The position numbers and the translations under genes are program-made. DNA of 64,000 nt from positions 1 to 64,000 of the forward strand of contig JAQYVV010000007.1 in assembly GCA_030145275.1 (NCBI GenBank). The letters are read 5' to 3'. Under the pieces are notes generated by a model. The model was not told the origin of the DNA. It did not search any database and saw only the letters and a list, made by a program, of their open reading frames with translations. Numbering within the stretch: position 1 is the first letter of the stretch; each line of letters begins with the position of its first letter. Positions 43,008-51,840 of this stretch are shown in pieces. This stretch comes from Desulfurivibrionaceae bacterium. Its GTDB lineage: Bacteria > Desulfobacterota > Desulfobulbia > Desulfobulbales > VMSU01.

Positions 43008-45119
43008 ATGGCAGAAAAAACTGAAACAATAAGCGGCTTCAAGGCCCTAAATATCGACGCATCCAGTTTGATTGTAGCTGTGGGGGTGGTTTCCATTCTC
43101 ATGGTCATGATCATGCCACTGCCCACCTTCATTCTCGATATGCTTTTATCCCTCAGCATTACAATCGGCTTAGTCGTTTTGCTGATGGCTATGTACAATA
43201 CCAACCCCCTTGATTTTTCATCATTCCCCTCTCTGCTCCTCCTAACCACCCTTTTCAGGCTGTCATTGAATATCGCCTCCACCAGGCTCATTCTTTTGCA
43301 TGGCCATGAAGGACCTGGGGCCGTTGGCCAAGTAATTAACTCGTTTGGCGACTTCGTAGTAGGCGGCAATTATGCCGTAGGCCTGATTATCTTTTTAATT
43401 ATGGTCCTGATCAATTTTATCGTAATTACAAAGGGTTCGGGCCGAATAGCAGAAGTTGCGGCCCGCTTCACCTTGGATGCTATGCCAGGAAAGCAAATGG
43501 CCATTGACGCAGACCTTAACGCCGGTCTGATTGATGAGGATTCCGCCAAAAAACGCCGGGCCTCCGTATCCCAGGAAGCTGAATTTTACGGAGCCATGGA
43601 TGGTGCCGCAAAATTTGTCCGCGGTGAAGCCATCGCCAGTATCATTATTATGGTGATAAACGTCATCGGCGGTCTGTTTATCGGGGTCATCCTGCAGAAT
43701 ATGGACGTATTCCAGGCCTTGGAAACTTACACCCTCTTAACCATTGGTGATGGTCTTGTCTCTCAGATCCCCGCACTGATTATCTCCACTGCGGCCGGTA
43801 TCATAGTCAGCCGGGCAGCCTCAAATATGAGTATGGGCGCTGAAATTGCCAGACAGTTTGGCCAGCAGCCCCAAGCCCTGGCAGTTTCGGCTGCCATTAT
43901 CGGAATAATGGGTCTCGTTCCCGGCCTGCCTCATCTGCCCTTTCTCTTTTTAGCCGCTTTACTTGGCACGATGTCCTATTTCATTTTTCAGCAAAAAGCC
44001 CTAGTAACCGCTTCTGAAAAAGTAGATGCCGAGAAAAAGGCCGAAGCTCCTCCATCCGGAGCCCCTGAAACTATTGACAACTTACTGCCGCTTGACGTGC
44101 TTGAGCTTGAAGTTGGCTACGGGCTTATTCCTCTAGTGGATGAGAGTCAACAAGGTGACCTGCTGGAAAGAATCAGGGGCATACGAAGACAGTTTGCCAT
44201 GGATATGGGACTTATTATTCCCCCACTCCATGTTCGAGATAATCTGCAGATAAAACCTGATGAGTATGTCCTCCTGCTGAAAGGAATCGATATTGCCAGG
44301 GGTGAAATCATGATGGGTTATCTCCTTGCCATGGATTCAGGAGCTGCTAAACGGGAAATTGAAGGTATTCCAACCCAAGAACCAGCCTTCAACCTCCCCG
44401 CTTTGTGGATCACGGAAGACAAGAAAGATGAGGCCCAGTTAGCCGGCTATACCGTGGTTGACCCATCGACGGTTGTTGCAACCCATCTGACTGAAATACT
44501 CCGATCTCACTCCGAAGAGCTCCTCGGCCGACAAGACACGCAAAAACTTATCGACAATCTCGCCAAAACCCATCCTAAAGTCGTTGAAGAGTTGCTTCCT
44601 GAGCTTCTGCCTCTGGGTGGCCTACAGAAAGTTCTGCAAAATCTGTTAAGAGAACAGGTTTCCATCAGAGACATGCTGACGATTTGTGAGACCCTTGCCG
44701 ATTATGCTTCCATGACCAAGGATCCTGCCATCCTGACGGAATATGTCCGGCAGAAATTGTCCCGCTCCATCACCGGCCCTTTAACAGATGAGCAGGGTAA
44801 TATCTCTGTCTTAACTTTGGCAACCCAAATAGAAGATTTTATCCGTGAGTCGATTCAAAAAACCGACCACGGGACCTATCTCAATTTAGAACCAAACCTG
44901 GCCCAGAGAATCATTGAATCCATCCAAGAATCCACCGAAAAGATTACCAATGAGGGGCTCCAGCCAATCCTTCTCTGCTCCCCAATTGTACGAAGGCATG
45001 TTAGACATTTATTGGAAAGATTCCTGCCCCATGTTATAGTTCTTTCTAATAACGAACTAGGCAGTCAAACCAAGATTAAATCACTGGGAACCATTGAAGT
45101 TAATAAGAAGAAGACCTAA
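43008..45119 (+). CDS. flhA: Flagellar export protein FlhA
   Basis: 703 residues. Eight N-terminal helices with TLFRLSLNIASTRLILLHGH, the FHIPEP region MAIDADLNAGLIDEDSAKKR, and the large cytoplasmic domain with LEVGYGLIPLVDESQQGDLL, IRGIRRQFAMDMG and VVATHLTEILRSHSEELLGR. Full length. Its TAA stop is the left border of repeat B6. Confidence 0.97.
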   Translation: MAEKTETISGFKALNIDASSLIVAVGVVSILMVMIMPLPTFILDMLLSLSITIGLVVLLMAMYNTNPLDFSSFPSLLLLTTLFRLSLNIASTRLILLHGHEGPGAVGQVINSFGDFVVGGNYAVGLIIFLIMVLINFIVITKGSGRIAEVAARFTLDAMPGKQMAIDADLNAGLIDEDSAKKRRASVSQEAEFYGAMDGAAKFVRGEAIASIIIMVINVIGGLFIGVILQNMDVFQALETYTLLTIGDGLVSQIPALIISTAAGIIVSRAASNMSMGAEIARQFGQQPQALAVSAAIIGIMGLVPGLPHLPFLFLAALLGTMSYFIFQQKALVTASEKVDAEKKAEAPPSGAPETIDNLLPLDVLELEVGYGLIPLVDESQQGDLLERIRGIRRQFAMDMGLIIPPLHVRDNLQIKPDEYVLLLKGIDIARGEIMMGYLLAMDSGAAKREIEGIPTQEPAFNLPALWITEDKKDEAQLAGYTVVDPSTVVATHLTEILRSHSEELLGRQDTQKLIDNLAKTHPKVVEELLPELLPLGGLQKVLQNLLREQVSIRDMLTICETLADYASMTKDPAILTEYVRQKLSRSITGPLTDEQGNISVLTLATQIEDFIRESIQKTDHGTYLNLEPNLAQRIIESIQESTEKITNEGLQPILLCSPIVRRHVRHLLERFLPHVIVLSNNELGSQTKIKSLGTIEVNKKKT

Positions 45120-45231
45120 TCCGGATAAACCGGAAATAAGTGCCTTAACAGAAGAGTGTAACATGTTTATTTCAAAATACTTTTTAACATTTCGTCTTTT
45201 TTATGGCAGAAATTCAGCACTAAGGCACTAA
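45116..45231 (+). repeat. Family B palindromic element, copy B6, filling the flhA-flhF junction
   Basis: CTAA at 45116-45119 includes the flhA stop codon; CTAA at 45228-45231 includes the A of the flhF ATG. Arms AAGTGCCTTAACAG and GCACTAAGGCAC. Removing the element with one CTAA leaves ACCTAATGAGA, a TAATG stop-start overlap. Confidence 0.95.
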
Positions 45232-46433
45232 TGAGAATTAAACGATTCGAAGCAAAAGACAGCAGAACCGCCCTTGCCATGATAAAGGAGGAGATGGGTG
45301 AAGACGCCGTTATTTTAGCTACAAAAAAACTACCACAGAACGCACTCCCAGGGGGCAAGCTATCTCAAGCAATGATCGAAATTGTAGCAGCCATTGATTA
45401 TGATCTTGATGAAATATCAGTCCCCCCCCCAGATAGCCAAGAACCAATGAGTGCTACCAGATCATCTCGTTTCACAACATACAACCAAAATGCCCTACAA
45501 AGACAGCCGCAAGCTCCCCGGGAAAAAACCGCACCTCAGGCTTTTGCAGAGCAAACACGCACAGCAGCAAAAAAGAACAGTCCTCGCCAGCAAATCCACT
45601 CTGAGGCCCAGGATTTAAGAGTCCGCTTTGCTAATCTGGTCAAGCATCCCGGCAAAAAAGATAAAAAGCATAATCCCCCACAAGGCAAGAAGGCCAAACA
45701 GAAGCAACAGGACAAAGTTGATCCTGTCGAAGTTTCAGTCTGGCGAGACCAGCTCATTGATAACATCCTGATAAAAGACCCCGTTCCCCTTATCTCATTT
45801 GGCGAGCAGCATATTGTAGCTCTTGTCGGCGCCACTGGAGTTGGAAAAACAACAACGGCGGCAAAACTTGCAGCTTTGTATAGTCTGCATCAAGGCAAAA
45901 AAGTATGCCTCCTATCAATGGATTGTTATAGGATTGGGGCCACAGAACAACTGCGAACCTATGCCAGAATCATGCGGCTCCCCTGTGAAATTGTCCTCAG
46001 GAAAAATGAACTCAAAAAAGCCATTGATCGACACGCCGACAAAGACATTATTATCATTGATACAGCAGGAAAGAGCCCCTATGACGAACGTCATATCCAG
46101 GAGTTGCAAGAGTGGTTCGATCCTGTCCCCGGGATACAGCCCCATCTCGTCTTGAGCGCCACAACAAAAAAAGAAGATATTTTAAGCTCTCTAAAAGTAT
46201 ATACCCCTCTTGCGGTCTCAAGCCTGATTCTTTCCAAGCTTGACGAGACTAGGGCCTATGCCTCTCTCTGCCAGCAAGTCGTGTCGTCAGAATTACCAAT
46301 ATCTTATCTCTGCACAGGCCAGAGAGTACCCGAAGATTTTTATGTGGCCTCGAAGGATTTTTTGGATAGACTGTTCAAAAAAGGATGGGATGCTATCTCT
46401 CCCCATTTCAGCGGAGAAGCCCCAAGACATTGA
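45231..46433 (+). CDS. flhF: Flagellar placement GTPase FlhF
   Basis: 400 residues. N-terminal B domain (MRIKRFEAKDSRTALAMIKE), a Gln/Lys-rich linker to about 170, and the SRP-type G domain: VALVGATGVGKTTTAAKLAA, DCYRIGATEQLRTYA, IIIIDTAGKSPYD, SKLDETRAYAS. FlhF directs the basal body to the pole with FlhG. Its AAGG ribosome binding site lies within repeat B6, 5 nt upstream of the ATG. Confidence 0.95.
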   Translation: MRIKRFEAKDSRTALAMIKEEMGEDAVILATKKLPQNALPGGKLSQAMIEIVAAIDYDLDEISVPPPDSQEPMSATRSSRFTTYNQNALQRQPQAPREKTAPQAFAEQTRTAAKKNSPRQQIHSEAQDLRVRFANLVKHPGKKDKKHNPPQGKKAKQKQQDKVDPVEVSVWRDQLIDNILIKDPVPLISFGEQHIVALVGATGVGKTTTAAKLAALYSLHQGKKVCLLSMDCYRIGATEQLRTYARIMRLPCEIVLRKNELKKAIDRHADKDIIIIDTAGKSPYDERHIQELQEWFDPVPGIQPHLVLSATTKKEDILSSLKVYTPLAVSSLILSKLDETRAYASLCQQVVSSELPISYLCTGQRVPEDFYVASKDFLDRLFKKGWDAISPHFSGEAPRH

Positions 46434-46444
46434 TGAGGAAAACA

Positions 46445-47338
46445 ATGACCCAGGCAGACACTTTAGAAAAAATAATGCGAGATTCCAGCTCTGCTCCATT
46501 ACAAGCTGGTTCCAAGATGGACACCCAGGCTGATGCCGGCCCGAGAGTTATAAGTATAGCCAGCGGCAAGGGAGGAGTCGGAAAAACAAATCTGGCCACT
46601 AATCTGGCCTATGCGCTCTCCCAAAAAAATCAACGCGTCCTTATCTTGGATGCCGATTTAAACCTGGCAAATGTTGATGTCCTGATTGGACTTACCCCAC
46701 AATGGAACCTGCACCATGTGTTCAAGGGTGAAAAAACGTTACCAGAGGTGATGATAGAAGGCCCTGGAGGTATGCAGATTTTACCCGGGAGTTCTGGTAT
46801 AATGGAACTTGCTAGCCTCACAGAAAGCCAGAAACTCTATTTTCTTGAAGAAATGGAAGAGCTTTCTAAAAAAATTGACATTCTTCTTATTGACACAGCC
46901 GCAGGAATTAATGACAATGTTATATATTTTAACCTTGCGGCCCAGGAAAGAATTATCCTTTTAACCCCCGAGCCCACATCTTTAACCGATGCCTATGCTC
47001 TTATAAAGGTGCTTTCCAGTCGCCATGATGTTAAAAAATTCAGAATCGTAGTGAATCAGGCCTCTTCAGCGAAAGAGGCCCTTTCTGTCTTCAAAAAACT
47101 AAGCCTGGTATGTGATAGATTCCTGGACACTCTTTCACTCGACTATCTTGGCCAGATTCCCTTTGACCTGGAGCTCAAAAAAGCTGTCCGCGCACAAAAA
47201 CTTGTAACAGAAGCATTTCCCGGGGCAGGCTCCAGTAAAATGTTTTTGAGTATTGCCGAACAAATTACTGGTGAAGAAACAAACTTTACAGATGATGGTA
47301 ACATTAAGTTCTTCTGGCAAAAAATTTTTGATAGATGA
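46445..47338 (+). CDS. flhG: Flagellar number regulator FlhG (MinD-like ATPase)
   Basis: 297 residues from ATG 46445 (GATGAGGAAAACA upstream); the longer frame is part of flhF in another frame. ISIASGKGGVGKTNLATNLA is the deviant Walker A of the ParA/MinD family; ILDADLNLANVDVLIGL and LLIDTAAGINDNVI follow. The N-terminal ADTLEKIMRDS corresponds to the FlhF-activating helix. No C-terminal receiver or extra domain. Confidence 0.93.
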   Translation: MTQADTLEKIMRDSSSAPLQAGSKMDTQADAGPRVISIASGKGGVGKTNLATNLAYALSQKNQRVLILDADLNLANVDVLIGLTPQWNLHHVFKGEKTLPEVMIEGPGGMQILPGSSGIMELASLTESQKLYFLEEMEELSKKIDILLIDTAAGINDNVIYFNLAAQERIILLTPEPTSLTDAYALIKVLSSRHDVKKFRIVVNQASSAKEALSVFKKLSLVCDRFLDTLSLDYLGQIPFDLELKKAVRAQKLVTEAFPGAGSSKMFLSIAEQITGEETNFTDDGNIKFFWQKIFDR

Positions 47339-48114
47339 CAAAAAAGCAACCCCAAAAATTTAAAGACTACGCCCAGGCATATTTTAGTGAGTCTGGCCAA
47401 TTGAGCCAGGACAAGCGTAATGAACTTGTCCTGACCTATACTCCACTGATCAAGTATATTGCCACAAGACTGGCCTCCCGCCTTCCGCCACAGGTCTCTC
47501 TTGATGATCTGATCAGCTGTGGAATTATTGGCCTTATTGATGCCATTGCAAAATTCGACCTCGCCAAAAACGTGCAGTTTAAAACCTATGCTGAATTCAG
47601 AATCAAGGGTGCCATGCTTGATGAGCTCCGTGCTCTTGACTGGGTGCCTCGCTCAGTCAGAAATAAAATCACCACTCTGGAACGTGCATACGAGACTCTT
47701 GAGAGAAAGTTGGGCAGACCAGCCAAGGATGAAGAAGTAGCAGAACAACTCAACCTTGATCTTGCCGCTTTTCACAAGTTACTCGATGAAACAAAATCCG
47801 TCACATTTATGGACATTGAGTTATTGAAGCAAAAGGCTCCTGAAATCAATGGGGGGATTGCAGCCCTTCTAAATAATGCTAGCGGGGATCCTTTTTCTAC
47901 CATGAGCTTCTCGCAAGTCCGTGATATTCTGGCAAAAGCTATAGGTGAGCTGCCGGAAAAAGAAAAACTGGCCGTCTCCCTCTACTATTTTGAAGAACTC
48001 ACTATGAAAGAGATTGGCCAAGTCCTCGGGTATACTGAGTCCAGAATATCTCAAATGCACAGCAAAGCAGTTCTCCGCCTTCGAACAAAGCTAAAAAAAG
48101 CTCTTTCCAACTGA
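47335..48114 (+). CDS. fliA: Flagellar sigma factor FliA (sigma-28)
   Basis: 259 residues, ATGA overlap with flhG. Region 2 (YIATRLASRLPPQVSLDDLI, SCGIIGLIDAIAKFDLAKNV, QFKTYAEFRIKGAMLDELRA, LDWVPRSVRNK) and region 4 (LPEKEKLAVSLYYFEELTMK, EIGQVLGYTESRISQMHSKA) are diagnostic. It drives late flagellar genes. No anti-sigma FlgM is adjacent. No sigma-28 promoter was recognised within the window. Confidence 0.95.
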   Translation: MTKKQPQKFKDYAQAYFSESGQLSQDKRNELVLTYTPLIKYIATRLASRLPPQVSLDDLISCGIIGLIDAIAKFDLAKNVQFKTYAEFRIKGAMLDELRALDWVPRSVRNKITTLERAYETLERKLGRPAKDEEVAEQLNLDLAAFHKLLDETKSVTFMDIELLKQKAPEINGGIAALLNNASGDPFSTMSFSQVRDILAKAIGELPEKEKLAVSLYYFEELTMKEIGQVLGYTESRISQMHSKAVLRLRTKLKKALSN

Positions 48115-48442
48115 GAGGAACCTGCTAATTTTTTTTTCCACTAACAAATTTGTTTATTTTGCTATAATATTTTATATACATCTAGTATAGTCGTTTAAGG
48201 TCAAGCCTTTAGGTTGAAATACCTCACTTCGTATTGGCCTTTATAATTTATTTTACTAACCAACAGTGTTGCTGGTGTGCTGTGATACAGCGGGCCTGAT
48301 ATAAATCAGGTCATAAATGGCAAGAAGTCGTAAAATTGTTTTGAAATGAAGCAGTTACAGCTACGCTTAAGTAGTCATGTTACAAGATATAATTAAATTG
48401 CTAAATGTACAGAAAGAGCTTTTCTGTGAGTGAGGAGAAAAA
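48115..48442 (+). promoter_or_regulatory. Long structured leader of cheY with an extended -10 promoter
   Basis: An extended -10 box TGCTATAAT (48160-48168) with no clear -35 is the best promoter candidate, giving a leader of about 265 nt. The leader folds locally: AAGGTCAA with TTGGCCTT, AGGT with ACCT, GCTGTGATACAGC, and CCTGATATAAATCAGG. It matches no riboswitch class I recognise. The cheY site GTGAGGAGAAAAA ends it. Confidence 0.4.
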
Positions 48443-48820
48443 ATGTCAGATAAAAATATAAAAGTACTTGTAGTTGACGACTTCGCCACCATGAGACGTA
48501 TCGTTAAAAACATTCTGACCCAACTAGGCTACAAAAATATTGTAGAAGCTGATGACGGCACCACCGCTTTAGATGTGTTGAAACAAGAAAACATTGGCCT
48601 GATCATATCAGATTGGAATATGCCGAAAATGACCGGCCTTGATTTACTCAAAGAGGTCCGCGGTAACGCTGATATGGCAGACATCCCGTTTATCATGGTC
48701 ACAGCAGAGGCTCAACAGGACAACATCATTCTCGCAGTAAAAGCAAAAGTAAGCCAATATATCGTCAAACCTTTTACAGCTGATACCCTAGGAGAAAAAA
48801 TAGACAAAGTATTCGGCTAA
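48443..48820 (+). CDS. cheY: Chemotaxis response regulator CheY
   Basis: 125 residues. KVLVVDDFATMRRIVKNILT, phospho-Asp in LIISDWNMPKMTGLDLL, MVTAEA and QYIVKPFTADTL: a canonical CheY with the conserved Thr and Lys. It most likely binds the FliM N-terminal motif. It ends 6 nt before the next gene. Confidence 0.94.
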   Translation: MSDKNIKVLVVDDFATMRRIVKNILTQLGYKNIVEADDGTTALDVLKQENIGLIISDWNMPKMTGLDLLKEVRGNADMADIPFIMVTAEAQQDNIILAVKAKVSQYIVKPFTADTLGEKIDKVFG

Positions 48821-48826
48821 TCCATC

Positions 48827-49690
48827 ATGTCTGACGCACCGCAACCAGACCGCCCCAGAATCACAGAAATTGAAGACGATAGATCCTCAAGCATATTTGA
48901 TAGTGACATCGGAGACGATTGGGGTGAAGCCTTTGAGGCAGATGATTTCGCCCTTGCCCCCGATGATGAAGCCGGCAATGAGTTTTTTCTCGAAGGTGAC
49001 GATGAAGACGCCTCGGTATCTGAGGAAACAAGCGACTCGGGTGACACGAAAGCAGAGACTGAATCAACCCCTAAAAAAACCGGGCTGGCACTCCCCCCTT
49101 TCATCGCCCCCCTACTCTCTAAAGTACAATCCCTTACAAGGCTTGGCAAAGAGCGCTTCCTCTCCCTTCCTACCCTTTACAAGATTCCAATTCTAATCAC
49201 TTTTTGCCTTTCTCTTCTATCCTTATATTTTTTTTCAAAAGCACCCTCTCAGCCCCCTCCCGTCCCCACGGATATACCAGTTCAAGTGGCCCAGATAGAG
49301 GAACCTGTGCAGCAATCTCCTGAAAGAATTGCCGCATTAGATGCCCTGATCACTGCAGAAACTCCCAAAGAAAAAATAAGGAAAAAATGGCATTTCCCAT
49401 CTTTTTTAATTTCAACCAATGACGAAATGAAGGGAGATAATTTTTTTTTCGTCGAGGTTGATATTACCTTTATCCTACTTCTTGATGAGGATGAGGACCT
49501 TCCCGTCGAGCAATCTATCTATGTACGGGACATGATATATCAATTTTACAACAATCGCCCCCTCTATGAACTCCGCAGATACTCTCTGGCCCGAGGTGAA
49601 ATGAACAGAAAATTACGATCCTGGGTTGAAAAACAGTGGCCTGAAGGACAAATCGCCACCATTGTTTTTAATCGTTACCAAGTTCTCTAA
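48827..49690 (+). CDS. Single-span membrane protein with FliL-like periplasmic domain
   Basis: 287 residues. A very acidic cytoplasmic region (about 1-85), a helix IPILITFCLSLLSLYFF near 122-140, a Pro-rich linker, and a C-terminal domain with FFFVEVDITFILLLDEDEDL, then VRDMIYQFYNNRPLYELRRY and WVEKQWPEGQIATIVFNRYQ. Topology, the basic-to-beta order and the position in the flagellar cluster recall FliL, which is already encoded at 37344. I infer a second FliL-like stator-associated protein; no clear signature proves it. Confidence 0.5.
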   Translation: MSDAPQPDRPRITEIEDDRSSSIFDSDIGDDWGEAFEADDFALAPDDEAGNEFFLEGDDEDASVSEETSDSGDTKAETESTPKKTGLALPPFIAPLLSKVQSLTRLGKERFLSLPTLYKIPILITFCLSLLSLYFFSKAPSQPPPVPTDIPVQVAQIEEPVQQSPERIAALDALITAETPKEKIRKKWHFPSFLISTNDEMKGDNFFFVEVDITFILLLDEDEDLPVEQSIYVRDMIYQFYNNRPLYELRRYSLARGEMNRKLRSWVEKQWPEGQIATIVFNRYQVL

Positions 49691-50021
49691 GGAGTCTGCC
49701 AGGGAATAGAAGGCGTAGCGCAAAAACGACCCAAACCTGTCTTCCTGACAAAATTGTAATTTCCCCACCCACTCTTTTCTACAACCTGTACAATAGAACG
49801 ATCCTTTGCCAAAAGGCCCAACCTTTCGAGTCCTAATACTACCAATAGACGACCTCCCTCCCAGCTCTTCCTTTCCCAAAACTGCGCCCTCATGTTTTGT
49901 TACATTTTTGTAACTTCCCCAGGGCCAGTTTACATATTTGCAATTTACAGCCAGACCACCAAAATCTACATCCAAGATATTTACCTTGCTAAATCAACGA
50001 CATAACACCAACTCATGCTAT
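49691..50021. other. Intergenic region before the amtB promoter
   Basis: No supported gene; minus-strand frames at 49613-49975 and 49687-49893 have no recognisable motif. A dyad GTTAC-ATTTTT-GTAAC lies at about 49899-49914, some 110 nt upstream of the sigma-54 site, a plausible distance for an activator site, though not a known NtrC sequence. Confidence 0.4.
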
Positions 50022-50037
50022 TGGCACCAAGATTGCA
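50022..50037 (+). promoter_or_regulatory. Sigma-54 promoter of the amtB operon
   Basis: TGGCACCAAGATTGCA matches the consensus TGGCAC-N5-TTGCA exactly. It lies 150 nt upstream of amtB, so repeat C7 is in the transcribed leader. Nitrogen-status control through an NtrC-type activator is the expected mode. Confidence 0.85.
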
Positions 50038-50090
50038 TTTGCAAAGAAAATTAATCGCTATCGTTATCTTCCCTTATAATTTGATAATTT

Positions 50091-50160
50091 GTAACTATTC
50101 AGCTTGGGTCACAGATAGGACAGACCGACCTAAAAATGCGCATGCCAACTGAACAGTTAT
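50091..50160. repeat. Family C palindromic element, copy C7 (short)
   Basis: GTAACTATTCAGC...CTGAACAGTTAT ends, 70 bp in total, with a weakly paired interior (GACCGACC region). It ends 26 nt before the amtB ATG. Confidence 0.7.
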
Positions 50161-50186
50161 AATAATTTTTCGCAAAGAGGTTCTTT

Positions 50187-51407
50187 ATGATTCAAGCGGG
50201 TGACACAGCCTTTATCTTAGCTTCAGCAGGTCTGGTTCTTCTTATGACCCCTGGACTAGCCCTTTTCTATGCTGGTATGGTCAGGAGCAAAAATGTCCTT
50301 GGGACCATCATGCAAAGCCTGATAATGATATCGATTATCAGTATTGAATGGGTGATTATCGGCTACACTATGGCCTTCGGCCCTGATGTAAGCGGAATCG
50401 TTGGGGACCTTTCCTGGTTTGGTCTCAATGGCGTGAGCTCTGCGCCAAGTTCAGATTATGCCAGTACCATTCCCCATAATGTCTTTATGATATACCAGTG
50501 TATGTTTGCGGTTATCACCCCAGCACTGATCACTGGAGCATTTGCCGAGAGAATGCGCTTTGGCCCCCTGATTCTTTTCAGCCTCATCTGGACGATTGTC
50601 GTTTACAACCCTGTCTGCCACTGGATTTGGGGGGTAGGAGGATGGCTGGGCAACAGAGGTGTGCTTGATTTTGCCGGCGGCCTTGTTGTGCACCTAACAT
50701 CCGGCGCTGCGGCCCTTGCTGCTGTCCTTGTTCTCGGTCCGAGAAAGGGCTTTGGAAGGCAAAGCTTTATCCCCCACAACCTGCCAATGACAGTTCTGGG
50801 TACTGGGCTTCTCTGGTTTGGTTGGTTTGGTTTTAATGGCGGCAGCGCCTTGGCTGCTAACGGAATAGCTGCCACGGCATTTGTGTCCACCCATTTAGCC
50901 GGTATGGCTGGTATGGCCATGTGGACCCTGGTTGAGTGGCTGCACCGAAAAAAACCCACTACCTTGGGGTCGGTTTCAGGCGCCATTGCCGGCCTTGCCA
51001 CGGTGACCCCCGCAGCTGGATTTATCAGCCCGATATCCGCCATAATAATTGGTTTGCTTGCCGGTATAATCTGCTACACTGCTGTTAACCTAAAAAACAT
51101 AATAGGCTTAGATGACAGTCTTGACGTTGTGGGTATTCACGGCATAGGTGGCGTCGTTGGCACAATTTGCCTTGGAATTTTTGCTTCCCGTGCCGTAAAC
51201 CCAGGAGGCAGTGATGGACTTTTAGCAGGCAATGCTTCCTTTTTAGGCACCCAAATTTTTGGAGTGCTGGTAGTTGGGACCTACGCTTTTATCATAAGCT
51301 GGATACTCCTTAAAATCATCGATATGCTTTTTGGACTACGGGTCTCCGAAGAAAATGAAGTAACAGGACTGGACTTAAGCGAACACAGCGAAACAGCTTA
51401 CAATTAA
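50187..51407 (+). CDS. amtB: Ammonium transporter AmtB
   Basis: 406 residues, AAGAGGTTCTTT before ATG. Eleven helices are expected; LMTPGLALFYAGMVRSKNVL, VCHWIWGVGGWLGNRGVLDF with AGGLVVHLTSGAAALAAVLV, GWFGFNGGSALAANGIAATA and GIHGIGGVVGTICLG include the twin-His channel. No signal peptide is evident. Directly upstream of the PII gene, as usual. Confidence 0.96.
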   Translation: MIQAGDTAFILASAGLVLLMTPGLALFYAGMVRSKNVLGTIMQSLIMISIISIEWVIIGYTMAFGPDVSGIVGDLSWFGLNGVSSAPSSDYASTIPHNVFMIYQCMFAVITPALITGAFAERMRFGPLILFSLIWTIVVYNPVCHWIWGVGGWLGNRGVLDFAGGLVVHLTSGAAALAAVLVLGPRKGFGRQSFIPHNLPMTVLGTGLLWFGWFGFNGGSALAANGIAATAFVSTHLAGMAGMAMWTLVEWLHRKKPTTLGSVSGAIAGLATVTPAAGFISPISAIIIGLLAGIICYTAVNLKNIIGLDDSLDVVGIHGIGGVVGTICLGIFASRAVNPGGSDGLLAGNASFLGTQIFGVLVVGTYAFIISWILLKIIDMLFGLRVSEENEVTGLDLSEHSETAYN

Positions 51408-51468
51408 GCAAAATAGCGTTGTACCATTTTCAATCCAACTGACGGCAACAAGCCCCATTGGCGAATAG

Positions 51469-51834
<366 letters not shown>

Positions 51835-51840
51835 CAGAAA

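Noticed and set aside
48170..48442. Leader of cheY as a c-di-GMP riboswitch
   Set aside because: Several small hairpins are present but the conserved blocks of the GEMM classes are not seen.
49687..49893. 68-codon minus-strand frame after the FliL-like gene
   Set aside because: No good start signal, no recognisable motif, and three overlapping frames look equally plausible; the region is treated as intergenic.
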